Source: Actinomadura flavalba DSM 45200 (GTDB taxonomy: Bacteria > Actinomycetota > Actinomycetes > Streptosporangiales > Streptosporangiaceae). Taken from it: a stretch of 64,000 nt of DNA. The position numbers and the translations under genes were made by a program. The notes below the pieces were generated by a model. The model saw only the letters and a program-made list of their open reading frames with translations. It made no database searches and had not been told where the DNA came from. Every line of letters starts with the position of its first letter. Position 1 is the first letter of the stretch. Shown in pieces: positions 1-8,422 of this stretch. Location of the stretch: assembly GCF_000374305.1 (NCBI RefSeq), contig NZ_KB894099.1, forward strand, positions 174,963 to 238,962, given 5' to 3'.

Positions 1-20
1 GACTGACACCGGGTCCGTCC

Positions 21-50
21 GGGGCGCCGCGGGGTCTCCTGCGGCGCCCC
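21..50. terminator. GC-rich hairpin at left edge
   Basis: A perfect 10-bp inverted repeat (21-30 with 41-50) encloses a 10-nt loop. No T-tract follows. It probably ends a gene lying left of the window or insulates the phosphotransferase gene downstream. Confidence 0.5.
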
Positions 51-145
51 GTCGCGTCCGCGCCCCCCGGCGCCACCCCTGGCGTGCACATTGTGACGTT
101 CCGTCTTCGCAAAATCACTCCCCATGCCCACCGGAATCCGTTTTG

Positions 146-1072
146 ATGGAGCTTGTGATCGACTCGGACGTGACGCACCGCCCGCCCGGCCGGCGGACGC
201 TGCGCTGGATCGAGGAATGCTGCGGACCCGGCGCGACGGTCCGCCACGTCCGCCCGCTCGGCGGGCGCGCGCACCTCAACCACGCGCTCGTCGTGGAGAC
301 CCGCTCGGGTACCGCGCTGCACCTCGTGCTGCGCCGGTGGCTGCCGCAGGACCGCATCGCCGCCGCCGAGTTCTCCCCCGAGCGGGAGATCGCGGCCCTC
401 ACGCTGCTCGCCGGCTGCGACCTGACGACGCCGTCGCTCGTCGCCGCCGACCCGGCCGGCGCCTACACCGAGGCGCCCGCGCTGCTGCTCACCGAGCTGC
501 CCGGCCGTCCCGGCGGGCCCACCGGCGGCGGCATGGCCGAGTTCCTCATCCAGCTCGCGGCGGCCCTGCTGCCCGTGCACACCCTGCGCGGCGCGGCGTC
601 GATGCCGCCGTACGTGCCCGCCAACCGGCTCGACGTGCGGCTCCCGCCCCGGTGGGCGCTGCGCCCGGCGCTGTGGGAGCGCGCGATGGAGACGGCGGCG
701 GGCGCGGCCCCGCAGGAGCCGTCGCGGTTCCTGCACCGCGACTACCGCTACGACAACACGCTGTGGCAGGGCGGCCGCCTCAGCGGCGTCGTCGACTGGT
801 CCGTCGCGTCCTACGGCCCGCCTGCGGTGGACGTCGCGTCAATGCGGCACGCCCTCGCCATCGGCTACGGCCTCGCGATCGCCGAACGCTTCCGCGACGT
901 CTTCGACCAGGTCTCCGGCGGCCACACCCACGACCCGTACTGGGACCTCCGCACCGTCCTGGACCTCCTCCCCGAAGACCCCACCTCCCCCCTGGAACCC
1001 GACCAAACAGCCGCCCAAGAGGACTACCTGGACGCCCTACTAGCCGAACTAGGCGCCCCAACAACAGGCTGA
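146..1072 (+). CDS. Aminoglycoside phosphotransferase (APH)-family kinase-like protein
   Basis: A 308-residue protein of the APH/choline-kinase-like fold. The catalytic loop HRDYRYDN (His197, Asp199, Asn204) and the metal-binding VVDWS segment (Asp217) are intact, so ATP-dependent phosphotransfer is likely; the substrate cannot be read from sequence. ATG at 146 is preferred over the adjacent in-frame TTG at 143. The gene stands alone, convergent with tsaD across a 1-kb repetitive spacer. The coding strand just after the stop is C/A-rich. Family membership does not imply antibiotic resistance: many actinobacterial members phosphorylate metabolites or remain uncharacterised. Confidence 0.8.
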   Translation: MELVIDSDVTHRPPGRRTLRWIEECCGPGATVRHVRPLGGRAHLNHALVVETRSGTALHLVLRRWLPQDRIAAAEFSPEREIAALTLLAGCDLTTPSLVAADPAGAYTEAPALLLTELPGRPGGPTGGGMAEFLIQLAAALLPVHTLRGAASMPPYVPANRLDVRLPPRWALRPALWERAMETAAGAAPQEPSRFLHRDYRYDNTLWQGGRLSGVVDWSVASYGPPAVDVASMRHALAIGYGLAIAERFRDVFDQVSGGHTHDPYWDLRTVLDLLPEDPTSPLEPDQTAAQEDYLDALLAELGAPTTG

Positions 1073-1330
1073 ACCCAACCCAAACACACCCAGCACGAAA
1101 CATCCCAAAACGACACAATCCAACACCACCCGGCACGGCACGACCCGGCCGAACACGACAGCACGGCGCATCCCAAACCAACGCAACACCACACGCCACA
1201 CCCCGCACGACCCGCAACAACGCGCCACGTCACGGCCCCACCCGGCACAACCCAGCACGGCGCAACCCAACACGGCGCGGGCACGACCCGACGCGGCCCG
1301 GCCCGCCGCAACGCGGCGCGGCGCGGCGCG

Positions 1331-1420
1331 GCTCGGGGCAGCGCGGCTCGGGGCAGCGCGGCTCGGGGCAGCGCGGCTCGGGGCAGCGCGGCTCGGGGCA
1401 GCGCGGCTCGGGGCAGCGCG
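1331..1420. repeat. 15-bp tandem repeat, six perfect copies
   Basis: The unit GCTCGGGGCAGCGCG repeats six times without a mismatch (starts at 1331, 1346, 1361, 1376, 1391 and 1406), followed by a partial copy. The unit length is a multiple of three, so the repeat keeps frames open on both strands; this explains spurious peptides here. Perfect identity suggests recent expansion. Confidence 0.95.
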
Positions 1421-1658
1421 GCTCGGCGCGGGGCGGGGCGGGGCGGGCACGGCGCAACCGGCGCGACCGGCGCGGACACAGCGCGGCGCAACCCGGCACG
1501 GCGCAGCGCGGCGCGACCCGACGCGACGCGACGCGGCACGGCACGGCCCCGCGCGGCGCGGGCACAGCGCGGCGCGACTCAGCGCGGCGCGGGCACAGCG
1601 CGGCCCGGGGCGGCGCGACCCGACGGGCGCGGCACGACCGGCACGGCACGACCGGATC

Positions 1659-1960
1659 GGCGCAACGCGGCGCGGTACGGGCACGCGCGGCGCGGTAGGC
1701 CGTGCCCGGCCGGGCATGGCCGGGGACAGCGCGTCCCGGCGCGGCACGGCGCGTCCCGGCGCGTCCCGGCGCGGCACGGCAGGGCGCGGCACGGCAGGGC
1801 GCGGCACGGCACGACGCGGCACGGCACGACCGGCACCGCACGACCGGCACCGCACGACCGGATCGGGCACGGCACAACCGGCGCAACGCGGCGCGGTACG
1901 GGCACGCGCGGCGCGCTAGGCCGTGCCCGGTCGGCACGGCCGGGGCCAGCGCGTCCCGGC
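1659..1960. repeat. Imperfect 82-bp direct duplication (1659-1740 and 1880-1960)
   Basis: The two segments begin with 36 identical bases and stay near-identical to their ends apart from a short divergent patch in the middle. They lie 221 bp apart. Copy one also contains an 11-bp inverted repeat around 1699-1720 that could form a hairpin. The intervening DNA is again made of GGCACGGC-like words. Confidence 0.85.
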
Positions 1961-2067
1961 ACAGCGCGGCGCGGTGCGGCAGAGCGCGGGACGGTGCGGC
2001 AGAGCGCGGGACGGTGCGGGGGGGTTTGGTGGTATCCGGGTGGTCGGGTGTGGTTTGGGGTGGGTGG

Positions 2068-3108
2068 TTAGGTCAGGGTGACGGTTTCTACGGGGAGGCT
2101 GGAGTCGGCGGGGAGGGTGAGTTCGGACGGGGGGAGGCCCGCGGCGAGGAGTTCGGCGCCGAGGGCGGCGACCATCGCGCCGTTGTCGGTGCAGAGTTTG
2201 GGGCGCGGGACGCGGAGGCGGACGCCCGCCGCGTCGCAGCGTTCCTGAGCCAGGGCGCGCAGGCGCGAGTTGGCCGCGACGCCGCCGCCGATGAGCAGGT
2301 CGTGGACGCCGTTGTCCTTGCAGACCTTCAGGGCCTTGTGGGTGAGGACGTCCACGACGGCCTCCTGGAACGACGCGGCGACGTCCGCGACCGGCACCGG
2401 CTCGCCCGCGCGCTCCTTCGCCTCCACCCAGCGCGCCACGGCCGTCTTCAGGCCCGAGAACGAGAAGTCGTAGGTGCCGTCGGCGTACTTGCCGCGCGGG
2501 AACGCGATCGCGGCCGGGTCGCCGTCGCGGGCGGCGCGATCGACGAACGGGCCGCCGGGGAAGCCCAGGTCGAGGACGCGGGCGACCTTGTCGAACGCCT
2601 CGCCCGCCGCGTCGTCCACGGTCGTGCCGAGGGACCGCACGTCGCTGGCCACGTCCGGCACCAGCAACAGCGAGCTGTGCCCGCCCGACACCAGCATCGC
2701 CACGCACGGCTTGGGCAGCGGCCCGTGTTCGAGCTGGTCGACGCAGACGTGCGCGGCCAGGTGGTTCACCCCGTACAGCGGCTTGCCGAGCGACAGCGCG
2801 TATGCCTTCGCCGCCGCGACGCCCACCATCAGCGCGCCCGGCAGGCCCGGCCCGGCCGTGACGGCGAACGCGTCGACGTCGGCGAGCGCGAGCCCGGCGT
2901 CCTTGAGGGCGCGGTCGACGGTCGGCGTCATCGCCTCCAGGTGCGCCCGCGACGCGACCTCCGGCACGACGCCGCCGAACCGGGCGTGCTCCTGCACGCT
3001 CGACGCCAGCGACTCGCCCAGCAGCGTGTGCCCGCGCACGATCCCGACACCGGTCTCGTCGCAGGACGTCTCGATGCCGAGCACGATCGGCGTCGAGTCC
3101 GTGATCAT
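2068..3108 (-). CDS. tsaD: tRNA threonylcarbamoyladenosine synthase subunit TsaD (Kae1/YgjD)
   Basis: A 346-residue ASKHA-fold protein that transfers threonylcarbamoyl from TC-AMP to A37 of ANN-decoding tRNAs, working with TsaB and TsaE. The N-terminal GIETSCDETG motif and the metal-binding NHLAAH (His116, His120) are present, as is the AGPGLPGAL segment. The ATG at 3108 has a GGGAGG ribosome site and overlaps the rimI stop as ATGA, so translation is probably coupled. This is the last gene of the tsaB-rimI-tsaD set. Downstream the transcript runs into C/A-rich, G-poor sequence. Confidence 0.97.
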   Translation of the reverse strand: MITDSTPIVLGIETSCDETGVGIVRGHTLLGESLASSVQEHARFGGVVPEVASRAHLEAMTPTVDRALKDAGLALADVDAFAVTAGPGLPGALMVGVAAAKAYALSLGKPLYGVNHLAAHVCVDQLEHGPLPKPCVAMLVSGGHSSLLLVPDVASDVRSLGTTVDDAAGEAFDKVARVLDLGFPGGPFVDRAARDGDPAAIAFPRGKYADGTYDFSFSGLKTAVARWVEAKERAGEPVPVADVAASFQEAVVDVLTHKALKVCKDNGVHDLLIGGGVAANSRLRALAQERCDAAGVRLRVPRPKLCTDNGAMVAALGAELLAAGLPPSELTLPADSSLPVETVTLT

Positions 3109-3584
3109 CGGTCCTCCCGGGTGAAGCCTGTGGGCGTGCGGTGCGGCACGTGGCGCATGACGATCGCGTCGACGCCGGACGGCTGGTAGTAGCCGCGGCG
3201 GAGGCCGATCCGGACGAAGCCGAACCGTTCGTAGAGGCGCTGCGCGGCCGGGTTGTCGGCGCGGACCTCCAGGAACACCTCCTCGCTGCGGCGGCGTCCG
3301 GCCTCGGCGAGCAACTCCGTCAGCAGCGCGGCGCCGAGGCCCTTGCCGCGCTGGTCGGCGCGGACGCCGATCGTCTGCACGTCGGCCTGCCCGCCTGCGG
3401 CGGCGAGCCCGGCATAGCCGACGATCTGCCCGTCCTCTTCGGCGACGACGTAGTGCCGCGTGGCGGGCTGGTCGCGCAGTTCGCCGCGCAGCATGCCCAT
3501 CGTCCAGGCGTCGTCGGGGAAGAGCACGCGTTCCAGGGCGTGGACGGCGTCGAGGTCGTCCGCGGTCATCGGACGGAGCGTCAT
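3105..3584 (-). CDS. rimI: Ribosomal-protein-alanine N-acetyltransferase RimI
   Basis: A 159-residue GNAT acetyltransferase. The acetyl-CoA-binding motif appears as the RGKGLG stretch after QTIGVRADQ, followed by the NPAAQRLYERFGF motif B typical of RimI. In the family it acetylates the N-terminal alanine of ribosomal protein S18; substrate range in actinobacteria may be wider. Both junctions are 4-nt ATGA overlaps, with tsaB upstream and tsaD downstream, indicating a tightly coupled operon. The length is normal. Confidence 0.93.
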   Translation of the reverse strand: MTLRPMTADDLDAVHALERVLFPDDAWTMGMLRGELRDQPATRHYVVAEEDGQIVGYAGLAAAGGQADVQTIGVRADQRGKGLGAALLTELLAEAGRRRSEEVFLEVRADNPAAQRLYERFGFVRIGLRRGYYQPSGVDAIVMRHVPHRTPTGFTREDR

Positions 3585-4264
3585 GCCGGGGTGACCTTCT
3601 TGCGCGGGCCCGGGGCGACCGCGTCGGGACGGCGCAGGTAGAGCGGTTCGGGCGGCAGCAGCGCCGGGCCCTTCTTGCCGGACAGCCGCGCGATGGCCAG
3701 CTCCGCCAGCGCGGACGCCGAGGGCAGCAGCGGCTCCGCGCCGAGCTGCGACGTGCCGAGGACGTCCGGGTAGAGCGTCGCGCCCTCACCGATGACGGGC
3801 AGGTCGGGCGCTCCGTCGAGGACGTCGGCGGCCGGGCCGACGTGCGGGCCGGTGACGCGCACTCCGCGCGAGGCGTACCGCGCCCAGTAGACCTCCTTGC
3901 GCCGGGCGTCGGTCGCGACGGCGAACGGCGCGTCCCGCCCGGACCCCCACGCGATCGCGTCCAGCGTGCACACCCCGTGCACCGGGATGCGCAACGCGTC
4001 CCCCAGCGCCCGAGCCGTGACGAGCCCCACCCGCAGCCCGGTGTAGGGCCCCGGCCCGACCCCGACGACGACGGCGCTCAACTCCGCCGGGACGGCCCCC
4101 GCCTCGGCGAGCACCCCGGCCACCGCAGGCGTCAGCACCTCGGTGTGCCGCCGCTCCTCCACACCCTCGGCAACGGCCCGAGCCCGCACCCCCTCCCCCG
4201 GCACCCACTCGTAAAGAGCAACGGCGACAGCGGCGGTAGCAGTATCGAAAGCCAAAACCAGCAC
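3581..4264 (-). CDS. tsaB: tRNA threonylcarbamoyladenosine biosynthesis protein TsaB
   Basis: A 227-residue ASKHA-fold partner of TsaD (YeaZ). The opening LVLAFDTATAAVAVALY and the internal VGVGPGPYTGLR loop are diagnostic. The start is taken as GTG at 4264, five bases after a GGGG run. The reading frame stays open far upstream into the repetitive spacer, but that part encodes only Arg/Ala/Pro-rich filler and has no family counterpart. It overlaps rimI by ATGA. tsaE, its usual neighbour, lies more than 4 kb upstream. Confidence 0.93.
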   Translation of the reverse strand: MLVLAFDTATAAVAVALYEWVPGEGVRARAVAEGVEERRHTEVLTPAVAGVLAEAGAVPAELSAVVVGVGPGPYTGLRVGLVTARALGDALRIPVHGVCTLDAIAWGSGRDAPFAVATDARRKEVYWARYASRGVRVTGPHVGPAADVLDGAPDLPVIGEGATLYPDVLGTSQLGAEPLLPSASALAELAIARLSGKKGPALLPPEPLYLRRPDAVAPGPRKKVTPA

Positions 4265-4737
4265 GACCCCAGAGCGTAGTCCAGCCACCAGCCCAACGAG
4301 CACGCCACGACACCGGACAGAAGCACAACACAGAACGCCCCAACACAAGGCAGAAGACCCGAGCACGGCATGGCATGGCGCGGCACGCGTCAAGCAGGAG
4401 CGCGCGGCGCGGCACAGCACGCGTCGGCCGGGAGCGTGCGGCGCCGGACGGGGAGAGCGCGGCGCGGCACGGTGTGGCACGTGTTGGGCTGGAGAGTGCG
4501 GCGCGGCACGACGCAAGGCGGGAGCGTACCGCGTGGCTCGGTGCGGCGGCGGAGGGGTGGGGTCCTGTCCCGCCGCGTCCGCGAACGGTACGGCACCGCC
4601 GCCCAGCAGCGCCACATCCGTGTGCGCTGCGCCGCGTCGGCGCCCACTACCTCACCCTGCGCGCCGACCGCAGTTCGGGACTTCGTGGGCGGGTGGGGTG
4701 GGGCTGTTCGGTTAGGGACGGCTGGGTTTTTGGGTGG
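4265..4737. repeat. Repetitive spacer upstream of tsaB with degenerate 20-mers
   Basis: No gene is seen in this 473-bp stretch. It contains five degenerate copies of a roughly 20-bp word of the form GGGAGMGYGCGGCGCGGCAC at 4396-4415, 4430-4449, 4451-4470, 4490-4509 and 4520-4539. Its vocabulary resembles the spacer at 1073-2067, so similar DNA flanks tsaB-rimI-tsaD on both sides. Any promoter of tsaB must lie here or further upstream; no convincing -10/-35 pair was seen. The minus strand just after the stop at 4738 is C/A-rich. Confidence 0.7.
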
Positions 4738-7700
4738 TTAGGTCAGGGCGGTGATCATGGCTTCGGCTGCTTGTTGGGCGCCGTTCATGGCGTGCTTGGC
4801 TGCTAGGGGGTCGCCGTCGTCGTTGCCGGAGTAGCGGATGGTGATGAGGACGTTGCCGGCGCGGGCGTTGGTCACGGCTTCGCCCTGGCCCTCCCTGCGG
4901 TCGACGCTGTAGACGGTGTACGCCTCGTCGCCGACGCCCTCGGGGCGGCTCTTCTCGGTGAGTTCGCGGCCGGCGAGCAGGGCCTTGCCGGATTCGTCGT
5001 CGCGGCGTTCGGTCGTGAAGGTCTTGCGGGCGGCGTCCGTCGCGGAGGCGGCGCCGTCGCCGGAGACGGCGCGCAACTCGACCGTGAGCAGGCGCTTGCG
5101 CTTGCCGGTGAGGGCTCCCCAGACGCATTGGTTCTGGCGGTCGTTGCTCTGGTAGTTGTCGGCGGGCATCCGGTCGGCGCCCGGCGCGAGCCTGCCGGCC
5201 GTCGCCGCCGGGAACGCCTCGCACGCCTCCGGGACCTGCGCCCGTTCGCCGTTCGGCACGTCGGTGTTGCCCGCCGCGCCGCTGCCGACGACCGTCCCGC
5301 CGTCCCGGTCGCCCGTCGTGCCGGTGCCGCTGAGGATCACCAGGACGGCGAGGACGCACGCGCCGATGCCCGCCGCGACGCCGCCGAGCACGATGAGCGT
5401 CCGCCGTCCCGCGCCGCGCCCCTGGCGCGCCACCCGGTGGTGACCGCTACGCGACCCGGCGCCGCTCCGCCGCGACTCCCGCTCGCGGATCTCGTCGCCG
5501 CGCTCGTAGCCGCCGGAACCGTACCCGCCCGCGCGCGACGCCACCCCGCGCTCGGTCTCCCGCGACCCTGAGCCGTACCCGGCCCGCCGCGTCCCGGAGT
5601 CGTACGCGCCACCGCGTCCGGCCTCCCGCGTCGCGGCACCGCGCGTCCCGTACTCGGACTCCCGGGCCTCCGCCCCGTAGGCACTACCACTCGCGCCACG
5701 CTCGGATTCCCAAGCGCCCGACGCGTAGGCACCGCTGTGCGTCGCGATGCCCCCGGTCTCCGACGCGCCGGAGCCGTAGCCGCCGCTGCGCTCGGCGCCC
5801 CGCGCGCCCGTCCCGTGGGCTCCGCTGTGCGTAGGGGCACCCCCGGTCTCCAGCGAGCCGTAGGCACCGCTGCGCTCCGGGTTCCGCGCACCCGTTTCGT
5901 GGGAGCCGCTGTGCGTCGTTGTGCCACCGGTCTCCGACGCGCCGGAGCCGTAGGCGCCGCTGCGCTCGGCGTCCCACGCGCCTGTTCGGTGGGCACCGCT
6001 GTGCGTCGTTGTGCCGCCGGTCTCCAGCGCGCCGGAGCCGTAGGCGCCGCTGCGTTCGGCGTCCTGCGGCCCCGTTTCGTAGGCGCCGCTGTGTGTCGCT
6101 GTGCCGCCGGTCTCCGGCGCGCCGGAGGCGCTTGCGCTGCGCTCGGGACTGGTGTCCCGTGGCCGTGCTCGGAACGGGTCTTCGGACGTGTCGCGGGCGT
6201 GGCCGCCGCTGGCGGCGGGTCCGGTGCGCACCGGGTTCTCGTAGGGGGAGCCCCGCAGGCCGGGGTGGCCGCCGCTGCCCATGGCGCCGCCGACGCGCTC
6301 GTCCCCGGGATGGGGTCCACTGCCGCTCGGCGAGTACACCGGGTTCTGGTACTCCTGGCCGCCGCGATGTCCGGGCGCGCTCACGTCCCGGACGGGCTCG
6401 TTCCCGGCGTGGCTCCCGCTCGCGCGTGTCTCGTATCCCTCGGCCGGCGCGCTCGGGTAGCCGCCCGAGCCGAGGGGCTCCACGCCCGTCGCGCGCTCGT
6501 CGTGCGAGGACGACCCGGCGGAACGCTCGTAGCCGTACCCGGCCACGCTCCGGTGCCCGCCCGTCCCGGATGTGCCCGCCCACGCGGAGTCCTCGTAGCC
6601 CTCGCCGGGCGCGCTCCGCTGCCCGCCGGTCCCCGAAGTACCCGCCCACGCCGAGCCCTCGTAGCCCTCGCCGGGCACGATCCGCTGCCCGCCCGTCCCG
6701 GAAGTACCCGCCCACGCGGAGTCCTCGTAGCCCTCGCCGGGCGCGCTCCGGTGCCCGCCGGTCCCCGAGGCGCCCGCCCGCGCGGAGCCCTCGCCGGGCG
6801 CGTTCCGGTGGCCGCCCGTGTCCGACGTGCCGGGACGCTCGCGCTCGGCGGGCGTCTCCCCGGCTCGTACGGGGTTCTCGTATCCGTGGCCGGGCACGTT
6901 GCGGTGGCCGCCGCTCTCGAACGAGGGCGTGTCCGGCTCGGCGGCGGGATACGGTCGCGCCGCCGCCCGGGAATCCTCGTACGCGGACACCTGCCGGTAA
7001 CCGCCGGTCCCCGGCGAACTCGTGCTTCCGGGCCGGTCCTGGCCCGGGTAACTCCCCCTGGCCGACGAACCCGTCTCCCGGAGACGTTCGCCGGGCTGGA
7101 CCCCGCCCGCCCGTGCGGGGTTCTCGTACCCCGCCCCGGGCACGCTCCGGTGCGGGCCGGTACTCGACGACGCCGACTCCCGGAACAGCTCGGTCCCGCC
7201 GTACCCACCGCCGGACGGCGCCTGCGCGGCCGGATACGCGCCGGTCGCCGAGGAGTTCACGTCATCAGCGCGCTCTCCGGAACGTACGCCGCCCGAACGG
7301 GCGCCCTCACGAGGTGCGCTCGGATACGCCCCCGACCCGGGGAGGCCCGCGCCGGGGTCGCGCTCCTGCCCCGCACCGGTGCCGCCCGACGACGCAGCAC
7401 TCACACTCGGGTACGCACCCGTTCCCGAGGTCCCACCAGGACGAGAGAGGTCTTCGCCGGGATACGCGGCGCCCGCATCGCGTGCGCTCGGATAGACCCC
7501 GGTGCCCGAAGGGGAAGGCGCGGCAGGACGCTCGTCACCCGGCACAAGGCCGGGATAGGTCGGGTGCTCATAGCCGGAGACGTCCTGAGCCGGAGGACCG
7601 GACACGGCGCGGTGGCCGCCCGTGCCGGGCTCGAAGCCGCCCGGATAGGCGGTCGACCCGGTGGTGTGCGTCGGGGCCGGGTGGTAGGGCGCGCCGGACG

Positions 7701-8295
7701 GCGGAAGGGAGCGGCGGGCGGCCTCGTAGATCGCCTCGTAGGCGCCGCTCTCCAGCGGGCTCGGCGGATAGGCGTCCGCGCGCGGGGACGGTGCCGGGTG
7801 CGAGGACGCGAGCGGCGTGCCACGGAGGGGGTCGTAGGCGAGCGGGTCCTGGCGGGCGGGGTCGGCTTCGCCGGACCGGGTGAGCCGGTGCTCGTCCTCG
7901 TGCGGCGGAGTCACGGACTGATCCCGTCCGGTCGGTTGCGCTGTCCCATGGTGGCCCCCCGGCCTCTCCTGGCGTCCGGCCGCTGCCGACCGGACGGTTC
8001 CGCTCGTTGCTCGTTCTTCCGGAAGCGTCTCCCGGTCACCGGGTACGCCCGGCTGCCCGGCCGCCCCCGTCGCGCCGCCCCCTGCGACGCGTCGATCTCC
8101 TGTCTCGCCCTGACCCGGGGTTCCCGTGGACCGGTCGTCCGGCGCGGGGAAGGCCGTGCGGTACTCACCGGCCGGGAATCCGCGCCGCTGCTCACCACGG
8201 CCGGCGCGGTGGCCGCCGCCTGCCGCGTCCTGGCCGCCGCCCGGTTCGCGGTGGCCGTCCGCGCGACGGTCGCCGTCGCGTTGGCTGCCACTCAC
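4738..8295 (-). CDS. Giant repeat-rich single-pass membrane protein with DUF3558-like C-terminal domain
   Basis: About 1185 residues. Roughly the first 960 are Gly/Ser/Pro/Tyr/Glu-rich, predicted disordered, and built from several repeat families; examples are SAPGEGYEDSAWAGTS units and ETGGTTTHSGAH...ERSGAYGSGA units. A basic stretch precedes one membrane helix (LIVLGGVAAGIGACVLAVLVIL), followed by a 190-residue exported domain with a Cys pair (EACEAF and NQCVWG) that resembles DUF3558 of actinobacterial envelope proteins. Topology is probably N-in, C-out. GTG at 8295 fits the GGGAG ribosome site better than GTG at 8304. It sits between tsaE and tsaB, which are normally adjacent. Function is unknown; the domain assignment is tentative. 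Confidence 0.75.
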   Translation of the reverse strand: MSGSQRDGDRRADGHREPGGGQDAAGGGHRAGRGEQRRGFPAGEYRTAFPAPDDRSTGTPGQGETGDRRVAGGGATGAAGQPGVPGDRETLPEERATSGTVRSAAAGRQERPGGHHGTAQPTGRDQSVTPPHEDEHRLTRSGEADPARQDPLAYDPLRGTPLASSHPAPSPRADAYPPSPLESGAYEAIYEAARRSLPPSGAPYHPAPTHTTGSTAYPGGFEPGTGGHRAVSGPPAQDVSGYEHPTYPGLVPGDERPAAPSPSGTGVYPSARDAGAAYPGEDLSRPGGTSGTGAYPSVSAASSGGTGAGQERDPGAGLPGSGAYPSAPREGARSGGVRSGERADDVNSSATGAYPAAQAPSGGGYGGTELFRESASSSTGPHRSVPGAGYENPARAGGVQPGERLRETGSSARGSYPGQDRPGSTSSPGTGGYRQVSAYEDSRAAARPYPAAEPDTPSFESGGHRNVPGHGYENPVRAGETPAERERPGTSDTGGHRNAPGEGSARAGASGTGGHRSAPGEGYEDSAWAGTSGTGGQRIVPGEGYEGSAWAGTSGTGGQRSAPGEGYEDSAWAGTSGTGGHRSVAGYGYERSAGSSSHDERATGVEPLGSGGYPSAPAEGYETRASGSHAGNEPVRDVSAPGHRGGQEYQNPVYSPSGSGPHPGDERVGGAMGSGGHPGLRGSPYENPVRTGPAASGGHARDTSEDPFRARPRDTSPERSASASGAPETGGTATHSGAYETGPQDAERSGAYGSGALETGGTTTHSGAHRTGAWDAERSGAYGSGASETGGTTTHSGSHETGARNPERSGAYGSLETGGAPTHSGAHGTGARGAERSGGYGSGASETGGIATHSGAYASGAWESERGASGSAYGAEARESEYGTRGAATREAGRGGAYDSGTRRAGYGSGSRETERGVASRAGGYGSGGYERGDEIRERESRRSGAGSRSGHHRVARQGRGAGRRTLIVLGGVAAGIGACVLAVLVILSGTGTTGDRDGGTVVGSGAAGNTDVPNGERAQVPEACEAFPAATAGRLAPGADRMPADNYQSNDRQNQCVWGALTGKRKRLLTVELRAVSGDGAASATDAARKTFTTERRDDESGKALLAGRELTEKSRPEGVGDEAYTVYSVDRREGQGEAVTNARAGNVLITIRYSGNDDGDPLAAKHAMNGAQQAAEAMITALT
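5695..6125 (-). repeat. Five 28-30-residue repeats inside the giant protein
   Basis: The minus strand encodes consecutive units starting with ETGG, then THSGA(Y/H), then ERSGAYGSGA. They are about 90 nt each with one shorter copy. Codons differ between copies, so the repeat is kept at protein level more than at DNA level. Confidence 0.85.
6535..6815 (-). repeat. Four to five 22-residue repeats inside the giant protein
   Basis: The minus strand encodes units of the form GTGGHRSAPGEGYEDSAWAG plus TS, 66 nt each, nearly identical at DNA level in the central three copies. This suggests recent expansion or gene conversion. Looser relatives of the unit (GTGGHR, GYENPVRAG) continue on both sides. 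Confidence 0.88.
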
Positions 8296-8422
8296 CGGAT
8301 GCACTCCCGCTGGGAATCAGTTCATGTGACGAAGGTGAGGTGTTCGTTCCGGCAAAGAGTACGACATCTCCACGTAATCTGGTCCGCCAGCACTTACAGA
8401 AAAAAGCGAAGGATTCTCGGAC

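Larger units (their letters stand above)
1073..2067. other. Thymine-poor, low-complexity spacer between convergent genes
   Basis: This 1-kb non-coding stretch is built of short CGGCACGG/CGGCGCGG-like words. The plus strand is almost free of T; positions 1424-1578 contain none. All long open frames here are Arg/Ala/Pro or Gly/Arg/Gln strings produced by composition and are not genes. Right after the phosphotransferase stop (1073-1250) the plus strand is C/A-rich. At the other end (2010-2067) the minus strand after tsaD is likewise C/A-rich and G-poor. Inside lie a 15-bp tandem array and an 82-bp direct duplication, listed separately. Confidence 0.8.

Noticed and set aside
1049..1962. Several long open frames in both directions within the T-poor spacer
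   Set aside because: All are composition-driven Arg/Ala/Pro or Gly/Gln/Arg strings that overlap each other in up to four frames, with no domain or ribosome site.
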